Part shown: positions 17,666 to 24,963 of the stretch, piece by piece
Layout: every line of letters starts with the position of its first letter
Numbering within the stretch: position 1 is the stretch's first letter
Assembly: GCF_014170305.1 (NCBI RefSeq)
Contig: NZ_LZZT01000010.1
Coordinates: forward strand, 1-64,000
Source: Achromobacter sp. UMC71
Lineage (GTDB): Bacteria; Pseudomonadota; Gammaproteobacteria; Burkholderiales; Burkholderiaceae_B
Length of the DNA: 64,000 bases
Direction of reading: 5' to 3'
Notes under the pieces: model-generated
Database searches by the model: none
What the model saw: only the letters and a program-made list of their open reading frames with translations
Told to the model about the DNA's origin: nothing
Position numbers and translations under genes: made by a program

Positions 17666-18547
17666 ATGGGTGCATGGTCAAGAATCGCGATGATCGCAAG
17701 CGTTGGACTGTTGACGGCCTGCGCCGCGCCGCCGCCCAAGCTGGCGGCCAACGAGAGCGTGCAGAAGGTGCCGGTGACCGTGGCGCTGGACAACGGCGGC
17801 ATGGCCGCCGGCGACCTGGTCGTGACGGTGTTCACGCCCGCCGGGCCGGGCAAGCACCCGCTGATCGTGATCAACCATGGCCGGGCCGGCGACCCGGCTG
17901 GCCGCGCCAAGCTGGGCCGGGCGCGCTACTCAGCCGCGTCGCAGTTCTTCGCCGAAGCCGGATTCGTCGTGGCCGTGCCGGTACGGCTGGGCTACGGCGT
18001 CACCGGCGGACCAGACCTGGAAGGCAGCGGCCGTTGCGCCGACCGGCGCTTCACGGCCACCTTCGACCGTGCCGCCAGCCAGATCGGGCAGGTGGTGCAG
18101 GCGATGGCGCAGCGCCCTGACGTGGACGCATCCCATATCGCGGTGCTGGGCCAATCGGTGGGCGGCGGCTCGACCGTGGCGCTGGCGGCGCAGAATCCGC
18201 CGGGCGTGAAGGCGGCCATCAACTTCGCCGGCGGCGCGGGCGGCGACCCGGTGCGATCGCCCGGTAAGTCCTGCGGGCCCGATCGCCTGCAGGCCACCTA
18301 TGCCGCCTACGGCCAGACGACCCGCGTGCCGATGCTGTGGATCTATACGGAAAACGATCTGTATTGGGGCCCCGACTGGCCCAAGCAGTGGGTTGCCGCC
18401 TATAACCAGGCGGGCGGCCAGGCCACCTTCGTGCCGATGGAGCCCGATGGAGAAAACGGCCACAGCCTGTTTACGCATTCGCCGCAGAAGTGGAAGCCGA
18501 TAGTCGCGAAGTTTTTGCGCGAGCAGGGTTTCTCGATGCCGGAATAA
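17666..18547 (+). CDS. Alpha/beta hydrolase, dienelactone-hydrolase-like, predicted lipoprotein
   Basis: Predicted outer-membrane or periplasmic hydrolase of 293 residues. The N-terminus has a lipoprotein signal with lipobox LLTAC (C19). The nucleophile elbow is GQSVGGG (S164), HGRAGD provides an oxyanion-type loop, and the late GENGHS segment supplies a likely catalytic His. The acid is probably the Asp in YTENDLYW or nearby. It is a single gene with its own promoter region. Substrate is unknown; esters or polyester fragments are possible. Confidence 0.78.
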   Translation: MGAWSRIAMIASVGLLTACAAPPPKLAANESVQKVPVTVALDNGGMAAGDLVVTVFTPAGPGKHPLIVINHGRAGDPAGRAKLGRARYSAASQFFAEAGFVVAVPVRLGYGVTGGPDLEGSGRCADRRFTATFDRAASQIGQVVQAMAQRPDVDASHIAVLGQSVGGGSTVALAAQNPPGVKAAINFAGGAGGDPVRSPGKSCGPDRLQATYAAYGQTTRVPMLWIYTENDLYWGPDWPKQWVAAYNQAGGQATFVPMEPDGENGHSLFTHSPQKWKPIVAKFLREQGFSMPE

Positions 18548-18559
18548 GCACGCTGTGGC

Positions 18560-18588
18560 ACGTCGGCCAGTGTTGAATTTGCCGACGT
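18560..18588. terminator. Hairpin between convergent hydrolase and small-protein genes
   Basis: Arms ACGTCGGC (18560-18567) and GCCGACGT (18581-18588) pair perfectly around a 13-base loop, directly after the hydrolase stop and just beyond the stop of the 46-residue gene on the other strand. There is no U-tract. Confidence 0.45.
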
Positions 18589-18610
18589 CGCTGTCGCCCC
18601 GAGGTCTGCC

Positions 18611-18751
18611 CTACGGGGTTTCCATCTCCTTCTGTTTCGCCTTGTCCTTTTTTTCTCCATCGTAGTGCGACTTGATGGCGAAAAACATGCCGGTGCCCAA
18701 CACGAGGAGCTTGAACGTACCGAAGATTACGGGGACCCAAAAATTCATCAT
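18611..18751 (-). CDS. Small single-pass membrane protein, 46 residues, unknown function
   Basis: A short gene easily missed by size cut-offs. It starts with two ATG codons (18751 and 18748), preceded by TTTTGAGGAA, a good ribosome-binding site. The product begins MMNFWVPVIFGTFKLLVLG and continues TGMFFAIKSHYDG, then ends in a charged tail rich in Lys and Glu (EKKDKAKQKEMETP). This is one hydrophobic segment of about 22 residues plus a cytoplasmic-type basic tail, the usual shape of small regulatory membrane proteins. The codon pattern and the sharp change from apolar to charged argue for a real gene. I do not recognise a family. Confidence 0.7.
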   Translation of the reverse strand: MMNFWVPVIFGTFKLLVLGTGMFFAIKSHYDGEKKDKAKQKEMETP

Positions 18752-18917
18752 TTCCTCAAAACGCTGCTTCAGCAGCTAGCAGGTGCCGTAGACCGAACCC
18801 GAAGGCTTTTTCCAATGCCGTCATCTGGTGGCTGCTCAACAGGCAACGCTGACAGCGGTTGGTAGTGGGGAGCGCGAGCGTCTTGCTTCCCCAAGGCAGC
18901 CAAATTCTACCGCCAAT

Positions 18918-18955
18918 ATCCATACAAATTGTTGAATCGTTATGTTTGTATGGAT
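18918..18955. repeat. AT-rich 11-bp inverted repeat
   Basis: ATCCATACAAA (18918-18928) and TTTGTATGGAT (18945-18955) are perfect inverse complements around a 16-base spacer. They lie in a strongly AT-rich island of about 120 bases in an otherwise GC-rich genome. It may be an operator for the genes on either side. Confidence 0.6.
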
Positions 18956-18957
18956 TT

Positions 18958-18987
18958 TATGGCTTTATAAATTAAAAAAAAGCCATA
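18958..18987. repeat. Second AT-rich inverted repeat sharing the CCATA half-site
   Basis: TATGGCTTT (18958-18966) and AAAGCCATA (18979-18987) pair perfectly around a 12-base AT-only loop, two bases after the first repeat. Read rightwards the stem could act as a terminator only weakly. The gap 18752-19230 otherwise holds no gene I can support. Confidence 0.5.
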
Positions 18988-19230
18988 CATAAGGGTGGGG
19001 AATATCTATCCTGCGTTGCTAAAAAAACAAACATGTCTTAAGTGCGCCGCCGTCAAGAACCTGGAACAGCGTCAGCGCAACGGCGGCCAAGGCGGGGCCG
19101 GGGTGTGCGACCCATGCAAACAAGCCCTGGATTCCTTTCACATGGCCGCATCGCGGTTTGCCGTCGGTCGTCAAGGGCCGCTGCGCGGCAATCAGGGGGC
19201 GCGTTCGATCAACGTCTGGCGTCCAGGCGC

Positions 19231-19611
19231 TCACGCATATTGCGCGAGCCCGTTGCCTAGCGACCAGTTTTCTTTCGCAACCTCCACCAGGTTCACGAAC
19301 ACGTCCTCCGGGCGAATACCGGGGCTGTCGCCGAGGAGTTCCGCCGTCCGCGCAAACAGCGCTTTCTTCTGTTCCAGGCTGCGGGTGTTATTGGCAGTGA
19401 TCTGGATGAACACCAGGTCATCGCTACGCGCAACGCCCAGATAAGTCTTGCCGTAGCGGAAGTCCGCCGCTTCATGCTGGGTAATGGTCATGAACTGGTC
19501 GTCCTCGGGAACGTTGAACGTTTCACGCAGCGCGCGGTAGACGCTGTCGAAGATGGCCTGCCTATAGGCTTCCGTCTTTCCGGTGCGCAGTGAAATATGA
19601 ACGAGTGGCAT
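19231..19611 (-). CDS. Tautomerase family protein
   Basis: Member of the tautomerase superfamily, 126 residues, with the catalytic amino-terminal Pro after Met removal (MPLVHISLRTGKTEAYRQAI). The length is about twice that of 4-oxalocrotonate tautomerase monomers and fits the MSAD/cis-CaaD-like or double-unit branch. The central KTYLGV, ITANNTRS and the C-terminal PEDVFVNLVEVAKENWSLGNG resemble tautomerase_2-type proteins. It is divergent from a LysR gene that probably regulates it. It may act on a keto-enol aromatic breakdown product; the true substrate is unknown. Confidence 0.85.
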   Translation of the reverse strand: MPLVHISLRTGKTEAYRQAIFDSVYRALRETFNVPEDDQFMTITQHEAADFRYGKTYLGVARSDDLVFIQITANNTRSLEQKKALFARTAELLGDSPGIRPEDVFVNLVEVAKENWSLGNGLAQYA

Positions 19612-19676
19612 AGCGGGTTATCTCCTCTTTGTGGGTGCCGTTCCATACTAATCATTCTGATACGCTATGCAGGTTT

Positions 19677-19700
19677 ATTTCAACGATAGCTATCTGAAAT
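19677..19700. promoter_or_regulatory. Candidate operator of the divergent tautomerase/LysR pair
   Basis: ATTTCA (19677-19682) and TGAAAT (19695-19700) flank the perfect 10-bp palindrome GATAGCTATC (19685-19694). The element touches the LysR start codon at 19699, fitting autorepression plus control of the divergent gene. Confidence 0.5.
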
Positions 19701-20556
19701 GATTGTGCCCTCCCTGGACCTGGATGCCGTGAAGGCGTTCGTCCGCATCGTGCAGCTTGGAAGCTTTACGCGGGCTGCGCAAGCCTTGCAGACAACGCAG
19801 GCCGGAATCAGCCTGAAGCTCAAGCGGCTGGAAGAAAGGCTTGGCTACCGGCTCATCGAGCGCACGCCCCGGTATGTCGAACTATCCGCAATGGGGGCAA
19901 TGTTCCTTGAACATGCGCGCGAGCTGCTGGCGGCCCATGACCGGGCCCTGGCCGCCTTTTCCAGCTCGCGGCAGCGTATTGCCGTTGGCATCAGTGATCA
20001 TGTCGCGGGCCCGGAACTCCCCGCGCTGATCGCGCGCATGAACGCGCAAGATCCCGAGTTGCTGGTCGAAATCCGGATCGGATCGTCCGGTGACCTGCTT
20101 CAAAGCTTTGATCGGCGCGAACTGGACACGGTCATCGTCCGCCTGAACGCAGGCCGCAGCGATGGAGAGCTGATTGCCGAGGAAAGACTCGGCTGGTTCG
20201 CAGCGCCGGGCTGGCAGTATCGAGCGGATGAACCCCTGCCACTTGCCACGTTGGCGGAGCCTTGCGGTGTGCGCGCGCTGGCCGCAAGCCTACTCGATAC
20301 GGCGCAAGTGCCCTGGCGAGAGGTCTTTGTCGGTGGCGGCGTGGCGGCCGTCGCCGCGGCGGTCATGGCGGGATTGGGCGTGGCCGCACTGGCGCCGAGG
20401 ATGCTGCCATTCGGCGCCATGGATATCGGATCGAAACTCGGACTTCCGCAATTGCCGCATCTGCCGATCCTGCTTCATACCAGAAGCAAGGATGCCCGAA
20501 CGCAGGCCGCGCTTGCCGCGCTGTCAGCAGCGTTTCGGAGCGCGGTCCGAGGGTAG
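19699..20556 (+). CDS. LysR-family transcriptional regulator
   Basis: Regulator of 285 residues with HTH motif FTRAAQALQTTQAGISLKLKRLEERLG in the first 60 residues, followed by a substrate-binding fold (GISDHVAGPELPALI; VGGGVAAVAAAVMAGLGVAAL). It is divergent from the tautomerase gene with an 87-base gap containing a palindrome, so it most likely controls that gene. Effector unknown. Confidence 0.88.
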   Translation: MIVPSLDLDAVKAFVRIVQLGSFTRAAQALQTTQAGISLKLKRLEERLGYRLIERTPRYVELSAMGAMFLEHARELLAAHDRALAAFSSSRQRIAVGISDHVAGPELPALIARMNAQDPELLVEIRIGSSGDLLQSFDRRELDTVIVRLNAGRSDGELIAEERLGWFAAPGWQYRADEPLPLATLAEPCGVRALAASLLDTAQVPWREVFVGGGVAAVAAAVMAGLGVAALAPRMLPFGAMDIGSKLGLPQLPHLPILLHTRSKDARTQAALAALSAAFRSAVRG

Positions 20557-20621
20557 CCGACGCAATGTCCGTCCGGCGGGACCGCCACGTCGTGCTCGAC
20601 TATCGGCAAGGCCGGGATTCT

Positions 20622-21035
20622 TCACGGCGCGGCATCGCCCGTCGCCAGGTCGAAGCCCTCGTCGAGCCATCCGGTGATTCCGCCAATCATCACCTTCACC
20701 GGCCGCCCCAGTTGGGCACACCGCAACGCGCCACGCGTCGCGCCATTGCAGTGCGGCCCCGCGCAGTACGTGACGAAGAGCGTATCGGCGGGATAGTCCG
20801 CGAGTTTGGATGCGACGATCTTGCCGTGCGGCAGATTTAGCGCGCCCGGCACATGGCCCCGCGCGAACAGCGCGGGGCTGCGGACATCAAGCAATACGAA
20901 ACCGGGCGCGCCACTGGCGAGCGCGCCGGCAACGTCGGAACAATCGGTCTCGAACTGCATTGCCGCGCGAAAGTGGGCAAGCGCGGCGTCGCTGTGGGCG
21001 GCGGGGATCGCGGTGACGGCGTTGGGAGTCGACAT
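20622..21035 (-). CDS. Rhodanese-like domain protein
   Basis: Single-domain sulfurtransferase-type protein of 137 residues from ATG 21035 (an ATG at 21050 would add five residues). The motif FVLLDVRSPALFARGHVPGALNLPH is the CH2-type rhodanese core. The active-site loop is YCAGPHCNGA with the nucleophile C91. The protein is cytoplasmic, with no signal peptide. It is divergent from an FtrA-type regulator gene, which probably controls it. It may move sulfane sulfur or detoxify a thiol stress; no substrate can be assigned. Confidence 0.87.
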   Translation of the reverse strand: MSTPNAVTAIPAAHSDAALAHFRAAMQFETDCSDVAGALASGAPGFVLLDVRSPALFARGHVPGALNLPHGKIVASKLADYPADTLFVTYCAGPHCNGATRGALRCAQLGRPVKVMIGGITGWLDEGFDLATGDAAP

Positions 21036-21071
21036 GGTTGAACTCTGCATGGATGGTTCGATGGAAAAGTG

Positions 21072-21161
21072 CCTGAAGTACAGATTCAGGTGCCACATTC
21101 TGGCGGTTAGCCGCCATCCGCAGTAGTGGCGTAATTGCCATTCTTCGGTAATATTACGCCA
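21072..21161. promoter_or_regulatory. Three stacked dyads in the rhodanese/ftrA promoter region
   Basis: Within 90 bases lie CCTGAA-N7-TTCAGG (21072-21090), TGGCGG-N4-CCGCCA (21101-21116) and TGGCGTAAT-N17-ATTACGCCA (21127-21161). The last one reaches the A of the ftrA ATG. This suggests several regulator sites controlling both divergent genes. Confidence 0.5.
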
Positions 21162-22150
21162 TGGATAATCATCTTGTCGTGGCGCTGGCCTACGACCGGC
21201 TCTGTACTTTCGAATTCGGCTGCGCGACGGAACTGTTCGCACTTGAACGGCCAGAGCTCGACGTAGATTGGTATCGCTTCGCCGTATGCGCGAGCGAGCC
21301 GGGTCCGTTGCGCGCCGCAGGTGGCATCACGGTCGCCGCGCCTTATACGCTCAACATGCTTGATCGCGCCGATACGATCGTGGTGCCGGGTTGGCGCGAT
21401 GCCGACGAATTGCCGCCCGAACCCCTGCTAAAACGCATCCGCAAGGCCTACCAGCGTGGGGCGCGGCTGTGTTCGATCTGCTCCGGCGTATTCGTGCTGG
21501 CTGCGGCAGGGGTGCTGGACGGCAAGACCGTGACCACCCACTGGCGATACGCCGCAGCGCTGCAGCGGCGCTATCCGCAAGTGCGTGTCAAGCCGGACGC
21601 GCTGTACATCGACGAAGGCCAGATCATCACGTCGGCGGGCTCCGCGGCGGGGCTGGATATGTTGCTGCACCTGGTCAGGCGCGATTACGGCGGCGCCGTG
21701 GCGAACCGGGTGGCGCAGCGGCTGGTGGTGGCGCCGCACCGGGAAGGCGGCCAGGCGCAGTTTGTGCCGCGCCCCATGCCGCAAGATGAAAGCGGGCGCT
21801 TGACGAAGTTGATGGACTGGATGCGTCAGTATCCTGCCTTGCCGCACACGCTGCGCTCGCTCGCGGAACGCGCGGCGATGAGTCCGCGTACGCTGCAACG
21901 GCAATTTCATGATGCCACCGGCATGGCGCCGTATGAATGGCTGGTGCGTGAACGGGTGGCGGTGGCCCGTGAGATGCTCGAAGCGCAGACCTTGTTGCCG
22001 ATCGGCCGCATTGCCGAGCTGGCGGGGTTTGGGTCGGAGGAGTCGATGCGCAGGCATTTTCGGCGGATTGTGCTGACGAGCCCGACCGCCTATCGGGAGA
22101 AGTTTGGCCGATTCAGCGCACGGGCAGCAGATACTTCAACCCCTGCGTGA
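21161..22150 (+). CDS. ftrA: FtrA/GlxA-type AraC-family regulator with DJ-1/PfpI domain
   Basis: Regulator of 329 residues. The first two thirds are a DJ-1/PfpI (class I amidotransferase-like) fold with the elbow ARLCSICSGVFVLAAAG and THWRYAAAL. The last 100 residues are an AraC HTH pair (TLRSLAERAAMSPRTLQRQF and IGRIAELAGFGSEESMRRHF). This arrangement matches proteins called FtrA. It is divergent from a rhodanese gene, a neighbour often seen with this regulator. Its 3' end overlaps the convergent esterase gene by 38 bases. The ligand is unknown. Confidence 0.87.
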   Translation: MDNHLVVALAYDRLCTFEFGCATELFALERPELDVDWYRFAVCASEPGPLRAAGGITVAAPYTLNMLDRADTIVVPGWRDADELPPEPLLKRIRKAYQRGARLCSICSGVFVLAAAGVLDGKTVTTHWRYAAALQRRYPQVRVKPDALYIDEGQIITSAGSAAGLDMLLHLVRRDYGGAVANRVAQRLVVAPHREGGQAQFVPRPMPQDESGRLTKLMDWMRQYPALPHTLRSLAERAAMSPRTLQRQFHDATGMAPYEWLVRERVAVAREMLEAQTLLPIGRIAELAGFGSEESMRRHFRRIVLTSPTAYREKFGRFSARAADTSTPA

Positions 22151-23039
22151 AGCCGCGTGGTGCGACGGTGAGATGATCCTCGTCGTTCAAGACCACTGAC
22201 TTCAGTTTCAAGCCTGGGTACTTTCTGCTTTGCAGCGCGGCCTCCAATGCCCGGTTGTCGGCGACCATGTCCACCGTCTGGTTGTAGCGCCGATCGCCTT
22301 TGCGTAAGGCTTCGTAGGCGCCGACATACAGATAGACATTCGCCTTCAGGTCCTGGTTCTGCTTGGCGTAGCTCGCTTCGAGCTTCAAGGCATGTCGCTT
22401 GTCGTACCAGAGAGACGGACTGCCGAGGATATAGCCGCTGAACAAGCCGGGCTCCGTGAACAGGATCTGTGTCCCTAGCAGCGCGCCGTAGGAGTGGCCC
22501 AGGAAGATTTCCCTGGCGGGATCCGTCCGATAGCGAGCGGTGATGAAGGGCTTTGCCTGATCGCGCAGATAGCGTTGATAGGCCTGCGCCTGGCCATGGA
22601 TCGAGCCGGGCGGGGCCGTACTCGGGCCGTTCGGTGTCGGCGTGTAGTCACGCTGGCGGCTGGCGCCGCCATCCTCGCCTTTTCCATAAGACAGGCCGAC
22701 GAGAATGAATTCCTCGATCCGGGGGCCTTCGACATTCAGGCGGCGCGCCAGCTGGCGGATGATCGGGAAAGCGTAGTCGGCGTCGGTCACATACAGCACG
22801 GGGTAGCGCCGCTGCGGCTGCTTGGCGTAGGAGGGCGGCAGCGCAACGAAGACCTGGTAGCCACGTTGGGAAACGGGATCGGGCACGTCCCATACCTCGC
22901 TGTCGGCGATCTCGTAAGGGTGCCCGTCACCAGGCTGTACTTTGGGCGTCGATGGGGCCTGGGCGCGCGCCGGAGAGACGACGGCGCCGAAGCAGGTCGT
23001 CAGGGCGATCAACAAGGCGTGTGGAAAACGTCGATGCAT
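22113..23039 (-). CDS. Secreted alpha/beta hydrolase, esterase D / siderophore-esterase-like
   Basis: Exported esterase of 308 residues with a signal peptide ending near SPARAQA. The fold is that of the Esterase-D/IroE/Fes group: YPVLYVTDADYAFP, the nucleophile elbow LGHSYGALLG (S183), the loop SGYILGSPSLWYDKRH, and the late DEDHLTV with the catalytic His. Members of the group hydrolyse trilactone siderophores, but many act on other esters. No siderophore genes are visible in the window. It overlaps the 3' end of ftrA tail to tail. Start ATG 23039. Confidence 0.8.
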   Translation of the reverse strand: MHRRFPHALLIALTTCFGAVVSPARAQAPSTPKVQPGDGHPYEIADSEVWDVPDPVSQRGYQVFVALPPSYAKQPQRRYPVLYVTDADYAFPIIRQLARRLNVEGPRIEEFILVGLSYGKGEDGGASRQRDYTPTPNGPSTAPPGSIHGQAQAYQRYLRDQAKPFITARYRTDPAREIFLGHSYGALLGTQILFTEPGLFSGYILGSPSLWYDKRHALKLEASYAKQNQDLKANVYLYVGAYEALRKGDRRYNQTVDMVADNRALEAALQSRKYPGLKLKSVVLNDEDHLTVAPRGFTQGLKYLLPVR

Positions 23040-23199
23040 GGGGACTCTTCGTCGATGAGCGCTGCACGGGGCGTATGGAAATGATCCGAATCAATGGCGC
23101 GGGGCGTGCGTGCGCAGCGGTAGGATTGGGCATCCTACCGGATACGGCTTTTGCATGTCTCCGGAGCGGTCCCGCGCATTCGAATCCTTAGCTGCGCGA

Positions 23200-23943
23200 T
23201 CAGGCAATACCGCCGTTCGCGCGCAGCACCTGGCCATTGATCCATCCCCCATCCTGGCTGACCAGGAACGACACCACACCCGAAATATCCTCCGGCTGCC
23301 CAAGGCGTTCCAGCGGCGGCATCTTGGCGAAATGTTCGATCAGTTCGGGACTCTTGCCTTTCCTGAACAGGTCGGTGGCGACCGGGCCAGGCGCGACGGC
23401 GTTGACCGTGATGTGGCGGCCGCGTAGCTCCTTGGCGAACACGCGGGTGAAGCCTTCGACCGCGGCCTTGCTGGCGATGTAGATGCCGTAGGTGGGCATG
23501 TTCAGCGCCAACGTGGTGCTGGACACGTTGACGATGCGGCCGCCGTCGGCCAGCCTGGCGCCGGCCTCACGCAGGGTGTTGAACGTGCCGCGGGTATTGA
23601 TGCCGAACGTCTGGTCGTACTGCTCGTCGGTGGTGTCGGCCAGCGTCTGCAGCTTGAGCACGCCGGCGTTGTTGACCAGGACGTCGATGCGGCCCAAGTC
23701 GGCTTCGACCTGGTCGAACATGGCGCGCACGTCGGCGGCCTTGGACACGTCGGCGCGTACGGCGGTGGCACGGCCGCCGGCCTGGCGGATCTCGGCGGCC
23801 AGGGCGTCGGCGTCGGCCGCGCCGGAGGCGTAGTTGATGGCGACGGCAAAGCCGTCGGCGGCCAGGCGGCGCACGATGGCGGCGCCGATGCCGCGGGATC
23901 CGCCGGTGACCAGGGCAACGCGTTGGAAGGCTTGGGTGTTCAT
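23200..23943 (-). CDS. SDR-family oxidoreductase
   Basis: Short-chain dehydrogenase/reductase of 247 residues. It has the classical cofactor motif TGGSRGIG, NNAG at the end of beta-4, the catalytic Ser (VNVSSTT) and the YGIYIASK segment with the Tyr-x3-Lys pair. The pattern with R in TGGSRGIG and the RADVS stretch suggests NADP(H). It is divergent from the LysR gene at 24052. Substrate unknown; similar proteins are annotated as 3-oxoacyl-ACP reductases on weak grounds. Confidence 0.87.
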   Translation of the reverse strand: MNTQAFQRVALVTGGSRGIGAAIVRRLAADGFAVAINYASGAADADALAAEIRQAGGRATAVRADVSKAADVRAMFDQVEADLGRIDVLVNNAGVLKLQTLADTTDEQYDQTFGINTRGTFNTLREAGARLADGGRIVNVSSTTLALNMPTYGIYIASKAAVEGFTRVFAKELRGRHITVNAVAPGPVATDLFRKGKSPELIEHFAKMPPLERLGQPEDISGVVSFLVSQDGGWINGQVLRANGGIA

Positions 23944-24051
23944 GAAGTTCTCCGTGAGTGAGTGAGACGAATCATGGACTATTCCAAACCAAAGATAATT
24001 ACCCGGTTTTTGCTAACATAATTTCATTTGCATTAATAATAGGGGCTGCGC

Positions 24052-24963
24052 ATGGATCGCTTCCAGGAAATGCAGGTATTTGTGCGTATCGCCGAGCGGC
24101 GCAGTTTTTCCCAGGCATCGGAAGACCTGCAGATTCCCCGCGCCACGGTCACCAACCTGATCAAGCGCATGGAAAAGCGCCTGGGCGCGCGCCTGCTGGA
24201 GCGCACCACGCGCCAGGTGCGGCTGACCCATGACGGCGAGGCTTACTACCGGCGCTGCGTGCGCCTGTTGGCGGACCTGGAAGAGGCCGACGGCGCGTTC
24301 CTGAACACCGCGCCCAAGGGGCTGTTGCGGGTCAACGCGCAGGGCACGCTGGCGCGGGTGTTCGTGGTGCCGGGCCTGCCGGCGTTCCTGGCGCGCTATC
24401 CCGACATCGTGCTGCATCTGGGCGAGGACGACCGTCTGGTGGATCTGGTGCGCGAAGGCGTGGACTGCGTGCTGCGCGCCGGCACCCTGCAGGATTCGTC
24501 GCTGGTGGGGCGCCAGATTGCGCTGATGCCGCAGGTCACGGTGGCCAGCCCCGCCTACCTGGAACGCCATGGGGTGCCCGCCAGCCTGGACGATCTGGCG
24601 AATCACCTGGCGGTGGATTACCTGTCATCGTCCACGGGCCGCAGCCTGCCGCTGGATTTCATGGTGGACGGGCGCAATGTGCTGTTGCGCCCGGCCGCCG
24701 TGGTCAGCGTGACGGGCGCCGAGCTGTACGCCAGCGCGGCGCTGGCCGGCCTGGGGCTGGTGCAGGTGCCGCGCTATCGCGTGGAGGACGATTTGGCGGC
24801 CGGGCGCCTGACGGTGGTGCTGCCCGATATGCCGCCCGCGCCGATGCCGGTGTCGGTGCTGTACCCGCAGAACCGCCAGGTGTCGGCGCGGGTGCGGGTG
24901 TTCAGCCTATGGCTGGCCGAGCTTTTCGGCCAGGCCTTCGCTCAGACAATGCCGGTCAGGTAG
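24052..24963 (+). CDS. LysR-family transcriptional regulator (CrgA/DmlR-like group)
   Basis: Regulator of 303 residues beginning MDRFQEMQVFVRIAERRSFS, with HTH residues through IPRATVTNLIKRMEKRLGARLLERTTRQVRLT as in the group where the HTH reads ATVTNLI rather than SAVS. The effector domain carries CVLRAGTLQDSSLVGR, typical of this branch. It is divergent from the SDR gene, its likely target. Its stop codon overlaps the convergent permease gene by 22 bases. Confidence 0.88.
   Translation: MDRFQEMQVFVRIAERRSFSQASEDLQIPRATVTNLIKRMEKRLGARLLERTTRQVRLTHDGEAYYRRCVRLLADLEEADGAFLNTAPKGLLRVNAQGTLARVFVVPGLPAFLARYPDIVLHLGEDDRLVDLVREGVDCVLRAGTLQDSSLVGRQIALMPQVTVASPAYLERHGVPASLDDLANHLAVDYLSSSTGRSLPLDFMVDGRNVLLRPAAVVSVTGAELYASAALAGLGLVQVPRYRVEDDLAAGRLTVVLPDMPPAPMPVSVLYPQNRQVSARVRVFSLWLAELFGQAFAQTMPVR

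Noticed and set aside
19019..19234. 71-residue hydrophobic-tailed minus-strand frame
   Set aside because: No ribosome-binding site and no domain; abuts the tautomerase stop. Possibly decayed DNA, but nothing to support it.
18995..19444. 149-residue frame with CxxC pairs antisense to the tautomerase gene
   Set aside because: GTG start without signal, mostly antisense to a confident gene, and the Cys pairs are not in a recognised ribbon context.
23040..23199. Possible Fur-type iron box upstream of the siderophore-esterase-like gene
   Set aside because: Only a loose GATNNGAATCA-like stretch; no convincing 19-bp match.
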